A stretch of 64,000 nucleotides of DNA from positions 401,657 to 465,656 of the forward strand of contig NZ_LFVU01000027.1 in NCBI RefSeq assembly GCF_001047375.1, read 5' to 3'. Position 1 is the first letter of the stretch; each line of letters opens with the position of its first letter. The position numbers were made by a program, and so were the translations under genes. The notes below the pieces were generated by a model. That model was not told the origin of the DNA. It did not search any database and was given only the letters and a program-made list of their open reading frames with translations. This document shows positions 43,542 through 52,386 of the stretch, piece after piece. Origin of the DNA: Clostridium cylindrosporum DSM 605 (GTDB taxonomy: Bacteria; Bacillota; Clostridia; Clostridiales; Caloramatoraceae).

Positions 43542-45374
43542 ATGACAGAAATTAATGTTAATGATTTTTTAATTTTCTTCCTAGCTTCTATAAGAATTAT
43601 TTCAATGCTACTTACAGCACCTATTTTTTCACAAAAACAAATTCCAAGCCCATTTAAAATTGGTTTTTCTTTAATTGTTGGCCTTTTAGTATCTTCATCT
43701 ATTACTGGCAGGGGATTTACCTTCCCAGCAAATAACTTTGAACTAGCGTTGTTTGTTTTTAAAGAAGTTTTAATTGGGGTATCTATAGGCACTGTTGCAA
43801 CTTTTATTTTTAACTCATTTAGAATGGCTGCACATCTTATGGATTTTGGTATTGGGTTTTCAATGTCTCAATACTATGATCCTACATCAGCATCTAGTGC
43901 TACTGTTTTGGAAAGATTCTTTAACTGGATTGCAACGGTACTATTTTTGGTATTTAATTTTCATCATATACTTATTTCAGCAATTACTAGAAGCTTTGAG
44001 GTAGTACCTCTTGGGCACTTTATAATTAGTGAAAATATATTTTCTGCAATTATGAGTTCCTTTTCTAAATCCTTCATTATAGCAGTGCAAATAGCAGCAC
44101 CTATAATGATTATTATGTTTATCACAGACTTTACTCTAGGACTTATAGCAAGAACTGTTCCTCAGATCCAGGTGTTTGTTTTAGGTATGCCTATAAAGGT
44201 TTTGCTTGGACTTTTAGCACTATCTGCTATAATTCCTGGACTTATGCAGGTATTTATAAAGTCCCTAGATAAGATATCGCCTGAAATTTTAAAAGTTTTA
44301 TCCTCTGTACCAATACTATTTTTTCTAGGAACAGATGATAAGACCGAGGAACCTACTTCTAAAAAGCTTCAAGATGCTAGAAAAAAAGGTCAAGTTGCGA
44401 AAAGTAATGACTTAAATTCAGGTATTATTTTACTTGGAGTAACCCTGTTTTTCTTGTTTCTTGGAGATAAAATTTATACATATGGATTACAAGGCATGGT
44501 TCAAGAACTTTCAAACCTTTATGTGAAAGAAATAAATTTTGTTGATGCTCAAACAATATTTTTAAAGTCATTACAAAAGACATTCTTTGTAGCAGTTCCA
44601 ATTGCTGTAACTGCAATGATACTTGGTGTTATTTCAAATGTTATGCAAGTTGGTTTTTTAAATAGTGGTGAAGGATTAAAACCTGACTTTAAAAAGCTTA
44701 ATCCTATAAGTGGTATAAAAAAGTTTTTTTCAATTAGAACCATTATGGAATTTGTTAAATCTATTCTTAAGATAGGCCTAGTTGGATTTGTTGGTTATAG
44801 TTTTGTAAAAAGTAAGATATTCGACATTATGAAGGTATCAGACTTACATCCTAATGGAATATATCCATTTGTAAAAGATCTTGCAGATTCACAGCTTATT
44901 AGAATTGTAATAGTTCTTTTAACAATTGGTATTGCCGACTACATATTTCAAAAAAGGCAGCACAAAAAGGATTTAAGAATGACAAAGCAAGAAATAAAAG
45001 ATGAATACAAACAAATGGAAGGTGATCCACAACTTAAATCTAAAATAAAGCAAAAGCAAAGAGAAATGGCTATGAGTAGAATGATGCATGAGGTACCTAA
45101 AGCTACGGTTGTAGTAACAAACCCGACTCATTACTCTATTGCTCTAAAATATAGTAAGGGAGAAGGAGCACCTAAGGTTCTTGCAAAGGGAGTAGATAGT
45201 GTAGCTTTTAGAATTAGAGATATAGCTAAGAAACACAATATCCCTATAGTTGAGAATAGAATTCTTGCAAGAAAAATTTACGCTGAGGTTGATATAAACA
45301 AGGAAATACCCTCAGAATTATATGGTGCTGTAGCTGAAGTAATAGCTTATGTATACAGCATTAAGAAAAGGTGA
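43542..45374 (+). CDS. Fused FliR-FlhB flagellar export protein
   Basis: This single 610-residue protein combines two export-apparatus proteins that are separate in most bacteria. Residues about 1-255 are FliR (six membrane helices; FRMAAHLMDFGIGFSMSQYYD region). From about 262 comes FlhB: DKTEEPTSKKLQDARKKGQV, four more helices, then a cytoplasmic domain with the autocleavage motif NPTH at 527-530. The substrate-specificity switch therefore should still work. There is no stop, frameshift or start-like site between the halves. FliR-FlhB fusions are known in Clostridium; engineered fusions work in Salmonella. ATG with AGGGAAA upstream. Confidence 0.95.
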   Translation: MTEINVNDFLIFFLASIRIISMLLTAPIFSQKQIPSPFKIGFSLIVGLLVSSSITGRGFTFPANNFELALFVFKEVLIGVSIGTVATFIFNSFRMAAHLMDFGIGFSMSQYYDPTSASSATVLERFFNWIATVLFLVFNFHHILISAITRSFEVVPLGHFIISENIFSAIMSSFSKSFIIAVQIAAPIMIIMFITDFTLGLIARTVPQIQVFVLGMPIKVLLGLLALSAIIPGLMQVFIKSLDKISPEILKVLSSVPILFFLGTDDKTEEPTSKKLQDARKKGQVAKSNDLNSGIILLGVTLFFLFLGDKIYTYGLQGMVQELSNLYVKEINFVDAQTIFLKSLQKTFFVAVPIAVTAMILGVISNVMQVGFLNSGEGLKPDFKKLNPISGIKKFFSIRTIMEFVKSILKIGLVGFVGYSFVKSKIFDIMKVSDLHPNGIYPFVKDLADSQLIRIVIVLLTIGIADYIFQKRQHKKDLRMTKQEIKDEYKQMEGDPQLKSKIKQKQREMAMSRMMHEVPKATVVVTNPTHYSIALKYSKGEGAPKVLAKGVDSVAFRIRDIAKKHNIPIVENRILARKIYAEVDINKEIPSELYGAVAEVIAYVYSIKKR

Positions 45375-45386
45375 GGTTAAATTACA

Positions 45387-47468
45387 ATGGCAAATACGTT
45401 ATCTAAAAAGCTTTCAAAAAATGTAGATATATTTGTAACACTAGGTATTATAGCGATAGTTTTAATGATAATAATACCTCTTCCAGCATGGATGCTTGAT
45501 ATACTGCTAGCTTTTAATTTACTTATATCATTAATAGTATTATTAACTACTATGTTTACAAAAGAAATACTTGAGTTTTCAGTATTTCCAACCCTATTAC
45601 TAGTAACTACATTGTTTAGAATAGGTCTTAACATATCATCAACAAGATTAATTCTTGGACAGGGTGAAGCTGGGGAGGTCATAGAGGCCTTTGGAAATTT
45701 CGTTGTTGGTGGTAACTACGTAGTTGGATTTATATTATTCATAATAATTATAATTGTACAGTTTGTTGTTATTACAAATGGTGCTGGTAGAGTATCAGAG
45801 GTTTCTGCAAGATTCACACTTGATGCTATGCCAGGAAAACAAATGAGTATTGACGCAGACCTTAGTGCAGGAATTATAAGTGAAGAGGAAGCAAAGGATA
45901 GAAGACTTAAAATGCAGCTTGAAGCAGACTTTTATGGTTCTATGGATGGGGCTAGTAAGTTTGTTAAGGGAGATGCTATAGCAGGTATAGCAATAGTAGC
46001 TATAAATCTTATAGGTGGAGTTATTATTGGAATGATTTTCATGAACCTTCCAGCAATGGAGTCACTTCAAAAGTTCGCACTGCTTACTATTGGAGATGGA
46101 TTGGTTTCCCAGATACCAGCTCTTTTAATATCAACTTCATCAGGTATCTTAGTTACAAGATCTGCAAATGACAGAACACTTGGGAAAGAACTTTCAGAAC
46201 AAATGACATCATATCCTAAGGTATTGATGATGGCAGGATCAATCATGGGAGTTTTAGGACTTATTCCAGCACTTCCAGGAGGAGTGTTTTTAAGTGTTTC
46301 AGCTATATGCATATTATCAGCATTTGCAATATATAAGAGTAAGAAATCCAAAGACCCATTATATAGTGCAGAATATGCAGCTGTTGATGGAGGACAAGGA
46401 GAAGAAGTTGCTGCATCAAGGGAACCAGAGAATGTGCTTACATTACTTAATGTAGAGCCACTTGAAATTGAAATAGGATATGGACTTATTCCACTTGCAG
46501 ACCAAAGTTCAGGTGGAGACTTACTTGATAGAATTACAGGGGTCAGAAGGCAGTGTGCGGTTGAAATGGGGATTATAGTTCAGCCAATAAGAATAAGGGA
46601 TAATCTTCAGCTTGCGACTAACGAATATTCTATTAAAGTAAAAAGTACGGTAATTGCAAAGGGTGAAATACTTTGTAACCACTACCTTGCAATAGATTCC
46701 TTTGGAGATGGCATACCGATAGATGGAATAACAACAGTAGAACCTACATTTGGCCTTCCAGCAGTATGGATTCCAGATACTAAAAAGGAAGAGGCAGAAA
46801 TTATGGGAATAACAGTAGTCGATCCAACGACAGTACTTGTTACACATTTAGCTGAGGTAATTAAAAAGCATGCACACGAACTTTTAGGACGTCAGGAAGT
46901 TAAGATGTTAATTGACAATATTCAGGAAAGTTATAGTGCAGTTGTAGAAGAACTTATACCTAATCTCTTGACTATAGGTGATGTACAAAAGGTTCTTCAA
47001 AATCTTTTAAAGGAAAGAGTTCCAGTAAGAGATCTTGTAACTATTCTTGAATCTTTAGCTGATAATGCAATAACAACTAAAGATATAGAGTTATTAACAG
47101 AATACGCAAGATTTTCACTTGCAAGAACCATATGTAGAAGTCTTGTTGATGAAAATAATATAATAAGAGTTTCAGCTGTTGATATGAATTTAGAGCAAAT
47201 AATAGGAGATAGTATACAAAAGTCATTCCAAGGATCATATCCTGCTCTAGATCCAGAATCAACTCAGAGAATATTTGAATCTATTACAAATAATCTTAAC
47301 ACTGTTGAATATTTTAATGGACAGCCAGTTTTACTTTGTTCTCCTAGAATAAGACCGGCGTTTAGAAAGTTAACTGAGATAGTATTTCCAAACATAACGA
47401 TACTTTCTATGAATGAAATACCAACAGATGTACAAATAGAAACAATAGGGATGGTGTCAATTACGTGA
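45387..47468 (+). CDS. flhA: Flagellar export gate protein FlhA
   Basis: FlhA is the proton-driven, nonameric gate component that docks chaperone-substrate complexes. The 693-residue protein has eight membrane helices in the first half. These include the FHIPEP signature region (FVVITNGAGRVSEVSARFTLDAMPGKQMSIDADLSAG, seen as RVSEVSARFTLDAMPGKQM). A large cytoplasmic domain follows (about 330-693) with GRQEVKMLID and VQKVLQNLLKERVPVRDL. Length is typical. It overlaps flhF by 4 bases. Confidence 0.97.
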   Translation: MANTLSKKLSKNVDIFVTLGIIAIVLMIIIPLPAWMLDILLAFNLLISLIVLLTTMFTKEILEFSVFPTLLLVTTLFRIGLNISSTRLILGQGEAGEVIEAFGNFVVGGNYVVGFILFIIIIIVQFVVITNGAGRVSEVSARFTLDAMPGKQMSIDADLSAGIISEEEAKDRRLKMQLEADFYGSMDGASKFVKGDAIAGIAIVAINLIGGVIIGMIFMNLPAMESLQKFALLTIGDGLVSQIPALLISTSSGILVTRSANDRTLGKELSEQMTSYPKVLMMAGSIMGVLGLIPALPGGVFLSVSAICILSAFAIYKSKKSKDPLYSAEYAAVDGGQGEEVAASREPENVLTLLNVEPLEIEIGYGLIPLADQSSGGDLLDRITGVRRQCAVEMGIIVQPIRIRDNLQLATNEYSIKVKSTVIAKGEILCNHYLAIDSFGDGIPIDGITTVEPTFGLPAVWIPDTKKEEAEIMGITVVDPTTVLVTHLAEVIKKHAHELLGRQEVKMLIDNIQESYSAVVEELIPNLLTIGDVQKVLQNLLKERVPVRDLVTILESLADNAITTKDIELLTEYARFSLARTICRSLVDENNIIRVSAVDMNLEQIIGDSIQKSFQGSYPALDPESTQRIFESITNNLNTVEYFNGQPVLLCSPRIRPAFRKLTEIVFPNITILSMNEIPTDVQIETIGMVSIT

Positions 47469-48586
47469 TCATTAGGAAGTACATTGTAAAAAATATGAAT
47501 GAAGCTATGATTAAAATAAAAAATGATCTTGGAAGTGAAGCTACCATTGTTAGTAGCAAAAGAGTTAGAGTTTCTGGAGCGCTTGGTCTTTTTAAGAAAA
47601 AAATGATAGAGGTGACTGCAGCAGTAGATAAAGTACATCAAAAACCAGTGGTAGTAGATAAAAAACCTTCTGAATCTGTAGAGTCTTTTAAGGAAAGCAA
47701 AGTCGAGAAAGAGATTAATGAACTTAAAAAAATGATAGAAAACCTAGGAAGTAAAACAGCTAGTTCTTATCTAGAAGTTGCAGCTACCTTAACACATAAT
47801 ACTAAGTCTAAAACAATACAATATCTTAGTAGTAAAGGTGTAGATAATGAGCTCCTAGGAGAAATTGAAAGCAGTATTAAGCTTCTAATAGAAAGCTCTG
47901 ATGAAGTTGTTAGAGATAATGATATTGAAAAAAGAGCGCTAGATAGCATAGTGAATTTAATAGACATAAGAGATGAAGAAGAGGAGAGGATTAAGGTCCT
48001 TATCGGACCTACAGGAGTTGGAAAAACAACAACCATTGCAAAGCTTGCTAGTATGTACACCTTATATAAGAGAAAAAAGGTAGGATTAATTACCTTAGAT
48101 ACTTATAGAATAGGGGCAGTAGAACAGCTAAAAACATATGCAGAAATATTAAATATACCATTTGAAGTTGTTATATCAAGCAAAGATGTAGAACAGGCCC
48201 TAGATAGAATGAGTAATTGTGATATCGTTCTTGTTGATACAACCGGAAGAAGTAGTAAAAATTTCATGCAGATATCAGAAATAAGAAATCTTGTTAAGGA
48301 GTTTAATCCTGACAGCATTCACCTTGTTCTTAGTGTGACAACAAAGGATAAAGATATGAAATCTATTATAGAAAATTATAGTACACTTAATTACCAAAGT
48401 ATTATTTTAACAAAAGTAGATGAGACAGATGAGTATGGAGGTATATTGAATTCGCTTTATTATAGTAAAATGCCAATTGCGTATATATGTAATGGACAGG
48501 ATGTGCCAGATGATATAGAAGTTCCAAGTAAAGATAAAATATACAATATAGTATTAGGAGATATGGAAAATGGACCAAGCCGCTAA
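47465..48586 (+). CDS. flhF: Flagellar biosynthesis GTPase FlhF
   Basis: FlhF is an SRP-type GTPase that sets flagellar position and number. The 373-residue protein has an N-terminal basic B domain (1-60). A linker and the NG domain follow: P-loop GPTGVGKTTTIAKLA (from 181), LDTYRIGAVEQLKTYAEIL, LVDTTGRS (Walker B region) and TKVDETDEYG. GTG start overlaps the flhA stop codon (GTGATC context). It overlaps flhG by 17 bases, so GTPase and its regulator are made together. Confidence 0.96.
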   Translation: MIIRKYIVKNMNEAMIKIKNDLGSEATIVSSKRVRVSGALGLFKKKMIEVTAAVDKVHQKPVVVDKKPSESVESFKESKVEKEINELKKMIENLGSKTASSYLEVAATLTHNTKSKTIQYLSSKGVDNELLGEIESSIKLLIESSDEVVRDNDIEKRALDSIVNLIDIRDEEEERIKVLIGPTGVGKTTTIAKLASMYTLYKRKKVGLITLDTYRIGAVEQLKTYAEILNIPFEVVISSKDVEQALDRMSNCDIVLVDTTGRSSKNFMQISEIRNLVKEFNPDSIHLVLSVTTKDKDMKSIIENYSTLNYQSIILTKVDETDEYGGILNSLYYSKMPIAYICNGQDVPDDIEVPSKDKIYNIVLGDMENGPSR

Positions 48587-49427
48587 ACTTAGAGAATTAG
48601 TAGAAACAAAAGCAGAAAGAAATGAATCCTTTAGAGTTATTACAGTATCAAGTGGAAAAGGCGGTGTTGGTAAAAGTAATTTTGTTGTAAATTTAGCTGT
48701 GTTATTAGCTGAAAAGGGTAAAAGGGTTGCTATCCTTGATGCAGATTTTGGAATGGCTAATATAGATATTTTACTTGGAATAAATTCTCCATATAATATT
48801 TATGATATTTTGGAAAATGAAAAAAGTATGTTAGACATTATAGTTGAAACATCCGAGGGAATTAAAGTAATTCCAGGTGGATCAGGTATAAGTAAACTAG
48901 CTAATTTATCACCAGATGAAGAGAGTAAAATTGTTAAGGAATTTGAGAAATTAAGTGATATTGATATCCTTATTATAGATACTGGTGCAGGTGTTGGTAG
49001 AAATGTTATTAACTTTATAAAAATGGCAGATGATGTTATAATTATTACTAATAGCGAACCTACTTCTATAACAGATGCATATGGTCTAATAAAGGTTGCA
49101 TCAAGTAGCACATTTGAGGATAAGTTAAGCATAATAGTGAATAGGACATCTGACTCAAAGGAGGCAAATGATACCTACAATAAACTTAGTACTACATCTA
49201 AAAAATTCTTAAAGATTAATCTTAATTACCTTGGATATATATTAGAGGATCATAATGTTAGCATGGCAGTTAGAAAGCAAGAATCATTTGTCAAATTATT
49301 TCCAAGGTCAAAGGCGACTAAATGTATAGATGTAATAAGTAGTAGAATATTAGGTGACTCAGGAAGTTATAAAAACTCTTCTGTAAAAAGCTATGTATCA
49401 AGATTATTTAGTTTGATGAGGGGATAG
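48570..49427 (+). CDS. flhG: Flagellar number regulator FlhG (MinD/ParA-type ATPase)
   Basis: FlhG controls flagellar number and stimulates FlhF GTPase. The 285-residue protein has a deviant Walker A SGKGGVGKS (28-36). DADFGMANIDILLGI and IDTGAGVGRNVI are the switch regions, and a C-terminal amphipathic end (KSYVSRLFSLMRG) likely serves as the membrane-targeting sequence. The N-terminal activating helix DQAAKLRELV for FlhF is present. Together with FlhF it determines the flagellation pattern. Confidence 0.95.
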   Translation: MDQAAKLRELVETKAERNESFRVITVSSGKGGVGKSNFVVNLAVLLAEKGKRVAILDADFGMANIDILLGINSPYNIYDILENEKSMLDIIVETSEGIKVIPGGSGISKLANLSPDEESKIVKEFEKLSDIDILIIDTGAGVGRNVINFIKMADDVIIITNSEPTSITDAYGLIKVASSSTFEDKLSIIVNRTSDSKEANDTYNKLSTTSKKFLKINLNYLGYILEDHNVSMAVRKQESFVKLFPRSKATKCIDVISSRILGDSGSYKNSSVKSYVSRLFSLMRG

Positions 49428-49429
49428 AC

Positions 49430-50101
49430 ATGAAAAATAAAAACAAGTTAAGAATTAACGAAAGAGTAGAATTTGTTGTAGAGGATGAAATATATAAAAG
49501 TACAATACAGGACATTATATCTGAAAATTCTATAGCTATAAGTGTTCCAGTAAATGGAGCGAAAAGTCATCTTCCACATATAAGGGCAAGTGTTGAATTC
49601 TTTGTATTTTTAAAAAATGAATATCATAACTACAAGGGTAAAATAGTTAATAGAATTATTGATGGAAACTTAAGACTTTTAATTATAGATGAACTAGAAT
49701 ATAAGGGGAAAATTCAAAGAAGAGAAGATTATAGAATACCTATATCTTTAGATGTTTCATATCTTCCAGTTAAAAAGGAAGTAGTTGAAAAGGGGATATC
49801 CAAAAAGATAATAGAACTTCTAGAGGATAAATTTAAATCTGCTAAAAGTATAGATATAAGTGCAGGCGGTATAAAATTGATTACAACTGAGGAAATTGAA
49901 GCAGGAACATACATAATAACTAGAATAAAATCTAACTTTATTGAAGATATCTCTACAGTGTGTAAGGTTATAAGGGTCGAAAAAGATTTGGATATGAAAA
50001 TTTACAAAATGGGTTGTAGATTTGAGAATTTAGATAAATTAGATAAAGAAAAGATAGTAAGGTTTATATTTGAAAAATCTAGAGAGTTAATGAAAAGGTG
50101 A
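49430..50101 (+). CDS. PilZ domain c-di-GMP receptor, YcgR-like flagellar brake
   Basis: This 223-residue protein has two domains: an N-terminal YcgR-N-like beta domain (about 8-92) and a PilZ domain (about 95-220). The c-di-GMP binding residues are intact: RxxxR at R98-R102 (QRREDYR) and DxSxxG at 142-147 (DISAGG). YcgR/DgrA proteins, when loaded with c-di-GMP, slow or stop the motor. Its place inside the operon, between flhG and fliA, ties it to flagella rather than to another c-di-GMP output. A long insertion between the two motifs is slightly unusual. Two bases separate it from flhG. Confidence 0.92.
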   Translation: MKNKNKLRINERVEFVVEDEIYKSTIQDIISENSIAISVPVNGAKSHLPHIRASVEFFVFLKNEYHNYKGKIVNRIIDGNLRLLIIDELEYKGKIQRREDYRIPISLDVSYLPVKKEVVEKGISKKIIELLEDKFKSAKSIDISAGGIKLITTEEIEAGTYIITRIKSNFIEDISTVCKVIRVEKDLDMKIYKMGCRFENLDKLDKEKIVRFIFEKSRELMKR

Positions 50102-50114
50102 TTTAGGAGGTAGT

Positions 50115-50846
50115 ATGGTGAAGTGTTATACAAATGTTAATGAAAGAGAAGACATGATTGTAAAGTATATTCCTTATGTTAAATATATTGCTTCAAGGCT
50201 TATTTGTGGGAAGCCACCTGGGGTAGAACAGGAGGATTTAGTGAGCTTTGGTATAATAGGTTTAATAGATGCTATAGAAAAGTTTGATGTTTCAAAAGGG
50301 TTAAAGTTTGAAACATACGCAACTCTTAGAATAAGAGGGGCTATTATAGATGAACTTAGAAAAATTAGCTGGATATCTAAAAGTGCATTTTCCAAGCTAT
50401 CACAATTAAATCAGGCAAGGGAAAATCTTGAAAATCAACTTAATAGAGAGCCTAATGATAAGGAAATTGCAGAATTTATGAGTATCACAGTGGAGGAAGT
50501 TCGAAATATTCAAACCTATGTAAATTATGTTTCTACTGTTTCATTAGACGAGGTTATTTTTAAGCTTGATGACGACGATATACAGTTTAAAAATATGCTT
50601 GAGGACGAGAAAAGTCCTCAACCTCAAAAGATACTTGAGGAAAATGAACAAATTGATATTTTGAAAGAGGCTATTAATATGCTTAATGATAAGGATAAGC
50701 TTGTATTAAACTTATATTACTATGAAAAGCTAACCTTAAAAGAGATAGGTAAGATACTAGAAATATCAGAGTCAAGAGTGTCTCAGCTACACAGCAGAGC
50801 AATAATCAGAGTTAGAGAAAATATGAAGAAACTAAAATATATATAA
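50115..50846 (+). CDS. fliA: RNA polymerase sigma factor FliA (sigma-28/SigD)
   Basis: FliA transcribes late flagellar genes once FlgM has been exported. The 243-residue protein has region 2 (IKYIASRLI; EDLVSFGIIGLIDAIEKFD; FETYATLRIRGAIIDELRKI), region 3 (ISWISKSAFSKL) and region 4 (LTLKEIGKILEISESRVSQLHSRAI, shown as LKEIGKILEISESRVSQ). These are features of the FliA/WhiG group. AGGAGGTAGT precedes the ATG. Its inhibitor flgM is encoded at 23960, behind a site that resembles its own promoter consensus. Confidence 0.96.
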   Translation: MVKCYTNVNEREDMIVKYIPYVKYIASRLICGKPPGVEQEDLVSFGIIGLIDAIEKFDVSKGLKFETYATLRIRGAIIDELRKISWISKSAFSKLSQLNQARENLENQLNREPNDKEIAEFMSITVEEVRNIQTYVNYVSTVSLDEVIFKLDDDDIQFKNMLEDEKSPQPQKILEENEQIDILKEAINMLNDKDKLVLNLYYYEKLTLKEIGKILEISESRVSQLHSRAIIRVRENMKKLKYI

Positions 50847-50860
50847 AAAGGTAAAAATTC

Positions 50861-51421
50861 ATGATATACGTTATTTTAATAATTGGGCTAGCATTGATTT
50901 GTTTTTCGATTAATAGTATGAAAATTGGCAATATTACATCAGGTGACACCTTTGATAGTCTAGTAGATAATAATTCAAGTAACTTTTATGAAAAGGAAAT
51001 TTTAAAAGCATATATTGAGATTGAAGATAAAGTTATAAAACTTGAACAAAGGATAGAGTCTTTGGAGGAAGAAATTCACATTAAAGATAAAGAATATGAG
51101 ATTATCTACGAAAACTTTAAAAAAGGGACAAAACTTTATAACCTAAATGAACTAAAATTTGTTGAAGAGTTAGGTGTTGTAGAAAGTCAAAAAGATATTA
51201 ATATGACTATTAATAGTGAAGAATATAGTGTATTAGGTAGTGATGATGAAGTAAGTGTGCATAAAAATGAAAGTCAAGTGGATGCTCAGAATACTATAAA
51301 GAATAAAGAAATACTTTTACTATATAATGAAGGAAGAAGTATAGAAGAAATTGCTTCTACTTTAAGAATAGGAAAGGGTGAGGTTTTATTAAGAATTGGA
51401 TTACAAAAGAGAGAAAAATAG
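50861..51421 (+). CDS. SwrB/YlxL-like membrane-anchored coiled-coil protein
   Basis: No strong family signature. The 186-residue protein has an N-terminal TM helix (about 2-18), a coiled coil (about 45-90), an acidic low-complexity middle, and a C-terminal helix-turn-helix-like segment (LLLYNEGRSIEEIASTLRIG). This architecture and the position immediately after the sigma-28 gene match SwrB of Bacillus subtilis, which promotes export-gate maturation and swarming. Sequence identity to SwrB cannot be claimed from inspection. ATG with AAAAGGTAAAAA upstream. Confidence 0.6.
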   Translation: MIYVILIIGLALICFSINSMKIGNITSGDTFDSLVDNNSSNFYEKEILKAYIEIEDKVIKLEQRIESLEEEIHIKDKEYEIIYENFKKGTKLYNLNELKFVEELGVVESQKDINMTINSEEYSVLGSDDEVSVHKNESQVDAQNTIKNKEILLLYNEGRSIEEIASTLRIGKGEVLLRIGLQKREK

Positions 51422-51423
51422 TA

Positions 51424-51633
51424 TTGGTTAATATACTTGATAAGAAATTTATATTAGGTCTTGGAGTTGGACTTGTTGTTGCTACTATGATTATATCACT
51501 ATTTCCTAAATCAACAATTTCTGATGTAAAAGTAGAAAAAAGAGCAAGGGATATGGGTATGAAGTATCCAGATGAAATAAAGGCATTTTTTAAAAATGAT
51601 GAAAGCATAAAAGGAGAGAAGAAAAGTGATTAG
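51424..51633 (+). CDS. Small single-pass membrane protein of the flagellar operon
   Basis: This 69-residue protein of unknown function has one TM helix (about 9-28, ILGLGVGLVVATMIISLF) and a short charged tail containing ARDMGMKYPDEIKAFF. The TTG start has only a weak ribosome site (AGAGAGAAA), so expression probably depends on translational coupling with the gene before it, which ends 2 bases upstream. It overlaps the next gene by 8 bases. The compact spacing makes it a real member of the operon. Confidence 0.65.
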   Translation: MVNILDKKFILGLGVGLVVATMIISLFPKSTISDVKVEKRARDMGMKYPDEIKAFFKNDESIKGEKKSD

Positions 51634-52354
51634 AGGACTTTATAATGCAGCTACTTCCTTAATAACTAGACAAGTACAGCAAGAGAACCTAAGTAATAAT
51701 ATTTCTAATTTAAATACTCCAGGATATAAGAAAACAAATGTACTATTAAAAACATTTGATGATGTGTTAATTAATCGTAGAGAATCATATGCAGATAGGA
51801 TTAATACTAGTAAGGTAATTGGTAGTATGAACTCTGGAGTAGGAGTTGACGGTATAAAAACCGACTATTCTCAAGGTATAATTACTAACACTGATAGGAA
51901 GTTAGATTTTGCAATTAATGATAATAAGTATATGTTTAGCGTAGTTAACAATAGTGGAGAAACTACTTTAACAAGGGATGGAAGATTTCAGGTTTCAGGA
52001 GAAGGATTTCTTGTAGATTCCCAGGGACGTAAAGTAATAGGTAGTAATGGAAGTCCGATAATGCTTACAAATAATCATCCTACTTTAGATGAAAATGGAA
52101 TTATAGACAATTCAGTAGGAAGAGTAGGGTTTATGTTAACTGAAATAAATACAGATAATGGTGCTACTATCAGACAAGGTGGAGATTTAAAGTTAGTAAA
52201 GCAAGGATACATTGAAAATGCAAATATAGATGTTGCAGAGGTAATGACGGATCTTATAACTGTTTCAAGAAACTATGAGTCTAGTCAAAGAGTTTTTCAA
52301 CAAATGGATGAGATTTTAGGTAAAGTAGTTAATGAAGTTGGTGTAGTTCGATAG
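51626..52354 (+). CDS. Flagellar rod protein, FlgF/FlhO-like
   Basis: This is a 242-residue basal-body rod protein with RGLYNAATSLITRQVQQENLSNNISNLNTPGYKK (seen as QENLSNNISNLNTPGYKK) at the N terminus. The middle has the LTRDGRFQVSGEGFLVDSQG segment. At the C-terminal end lies NANIDVAEVMTDLITVSRNYESSQRVFQ. It fits the FlgF/FlgG family; with the next gene it forms the distal-rod pair, equivalent to FlhO-FlhP of Bacillus. GTG start with AAGGAGAGAAG upstream. Confidence 0.9.
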   Translation: MIRGLYNAATSLITRQVQQENLSNNISNLNTPGYKKTNVLLKTFDDVLINRRESYADRINTSKVIGSMNSGVGVDGIKTDYSQGIITNTDRKLDFAINDNKYMFSVVNNSGETTLTRDGRFQVSGEGFLVDSQGRKVIGSNGSPIMLTNNHPTLDENGIIDNSVGRVGFMLTEINTDNGATIRQGGDLKLVKQGYIENANIDVAEVMTDLITVSRNYESSQRVFQQMDEILGKVVNEVGVVR

Positions 52355-52386
52355 TATTTTATAAGTATAATTAAGGTGGGATAAAT

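Noticed and set aside
43542..45374. FliR-FlhB fusion as a sequencing error that removed a stop codon
   Set aside because: The linker is clean, both halves are full length, and the same fusion is known from other clostridia.
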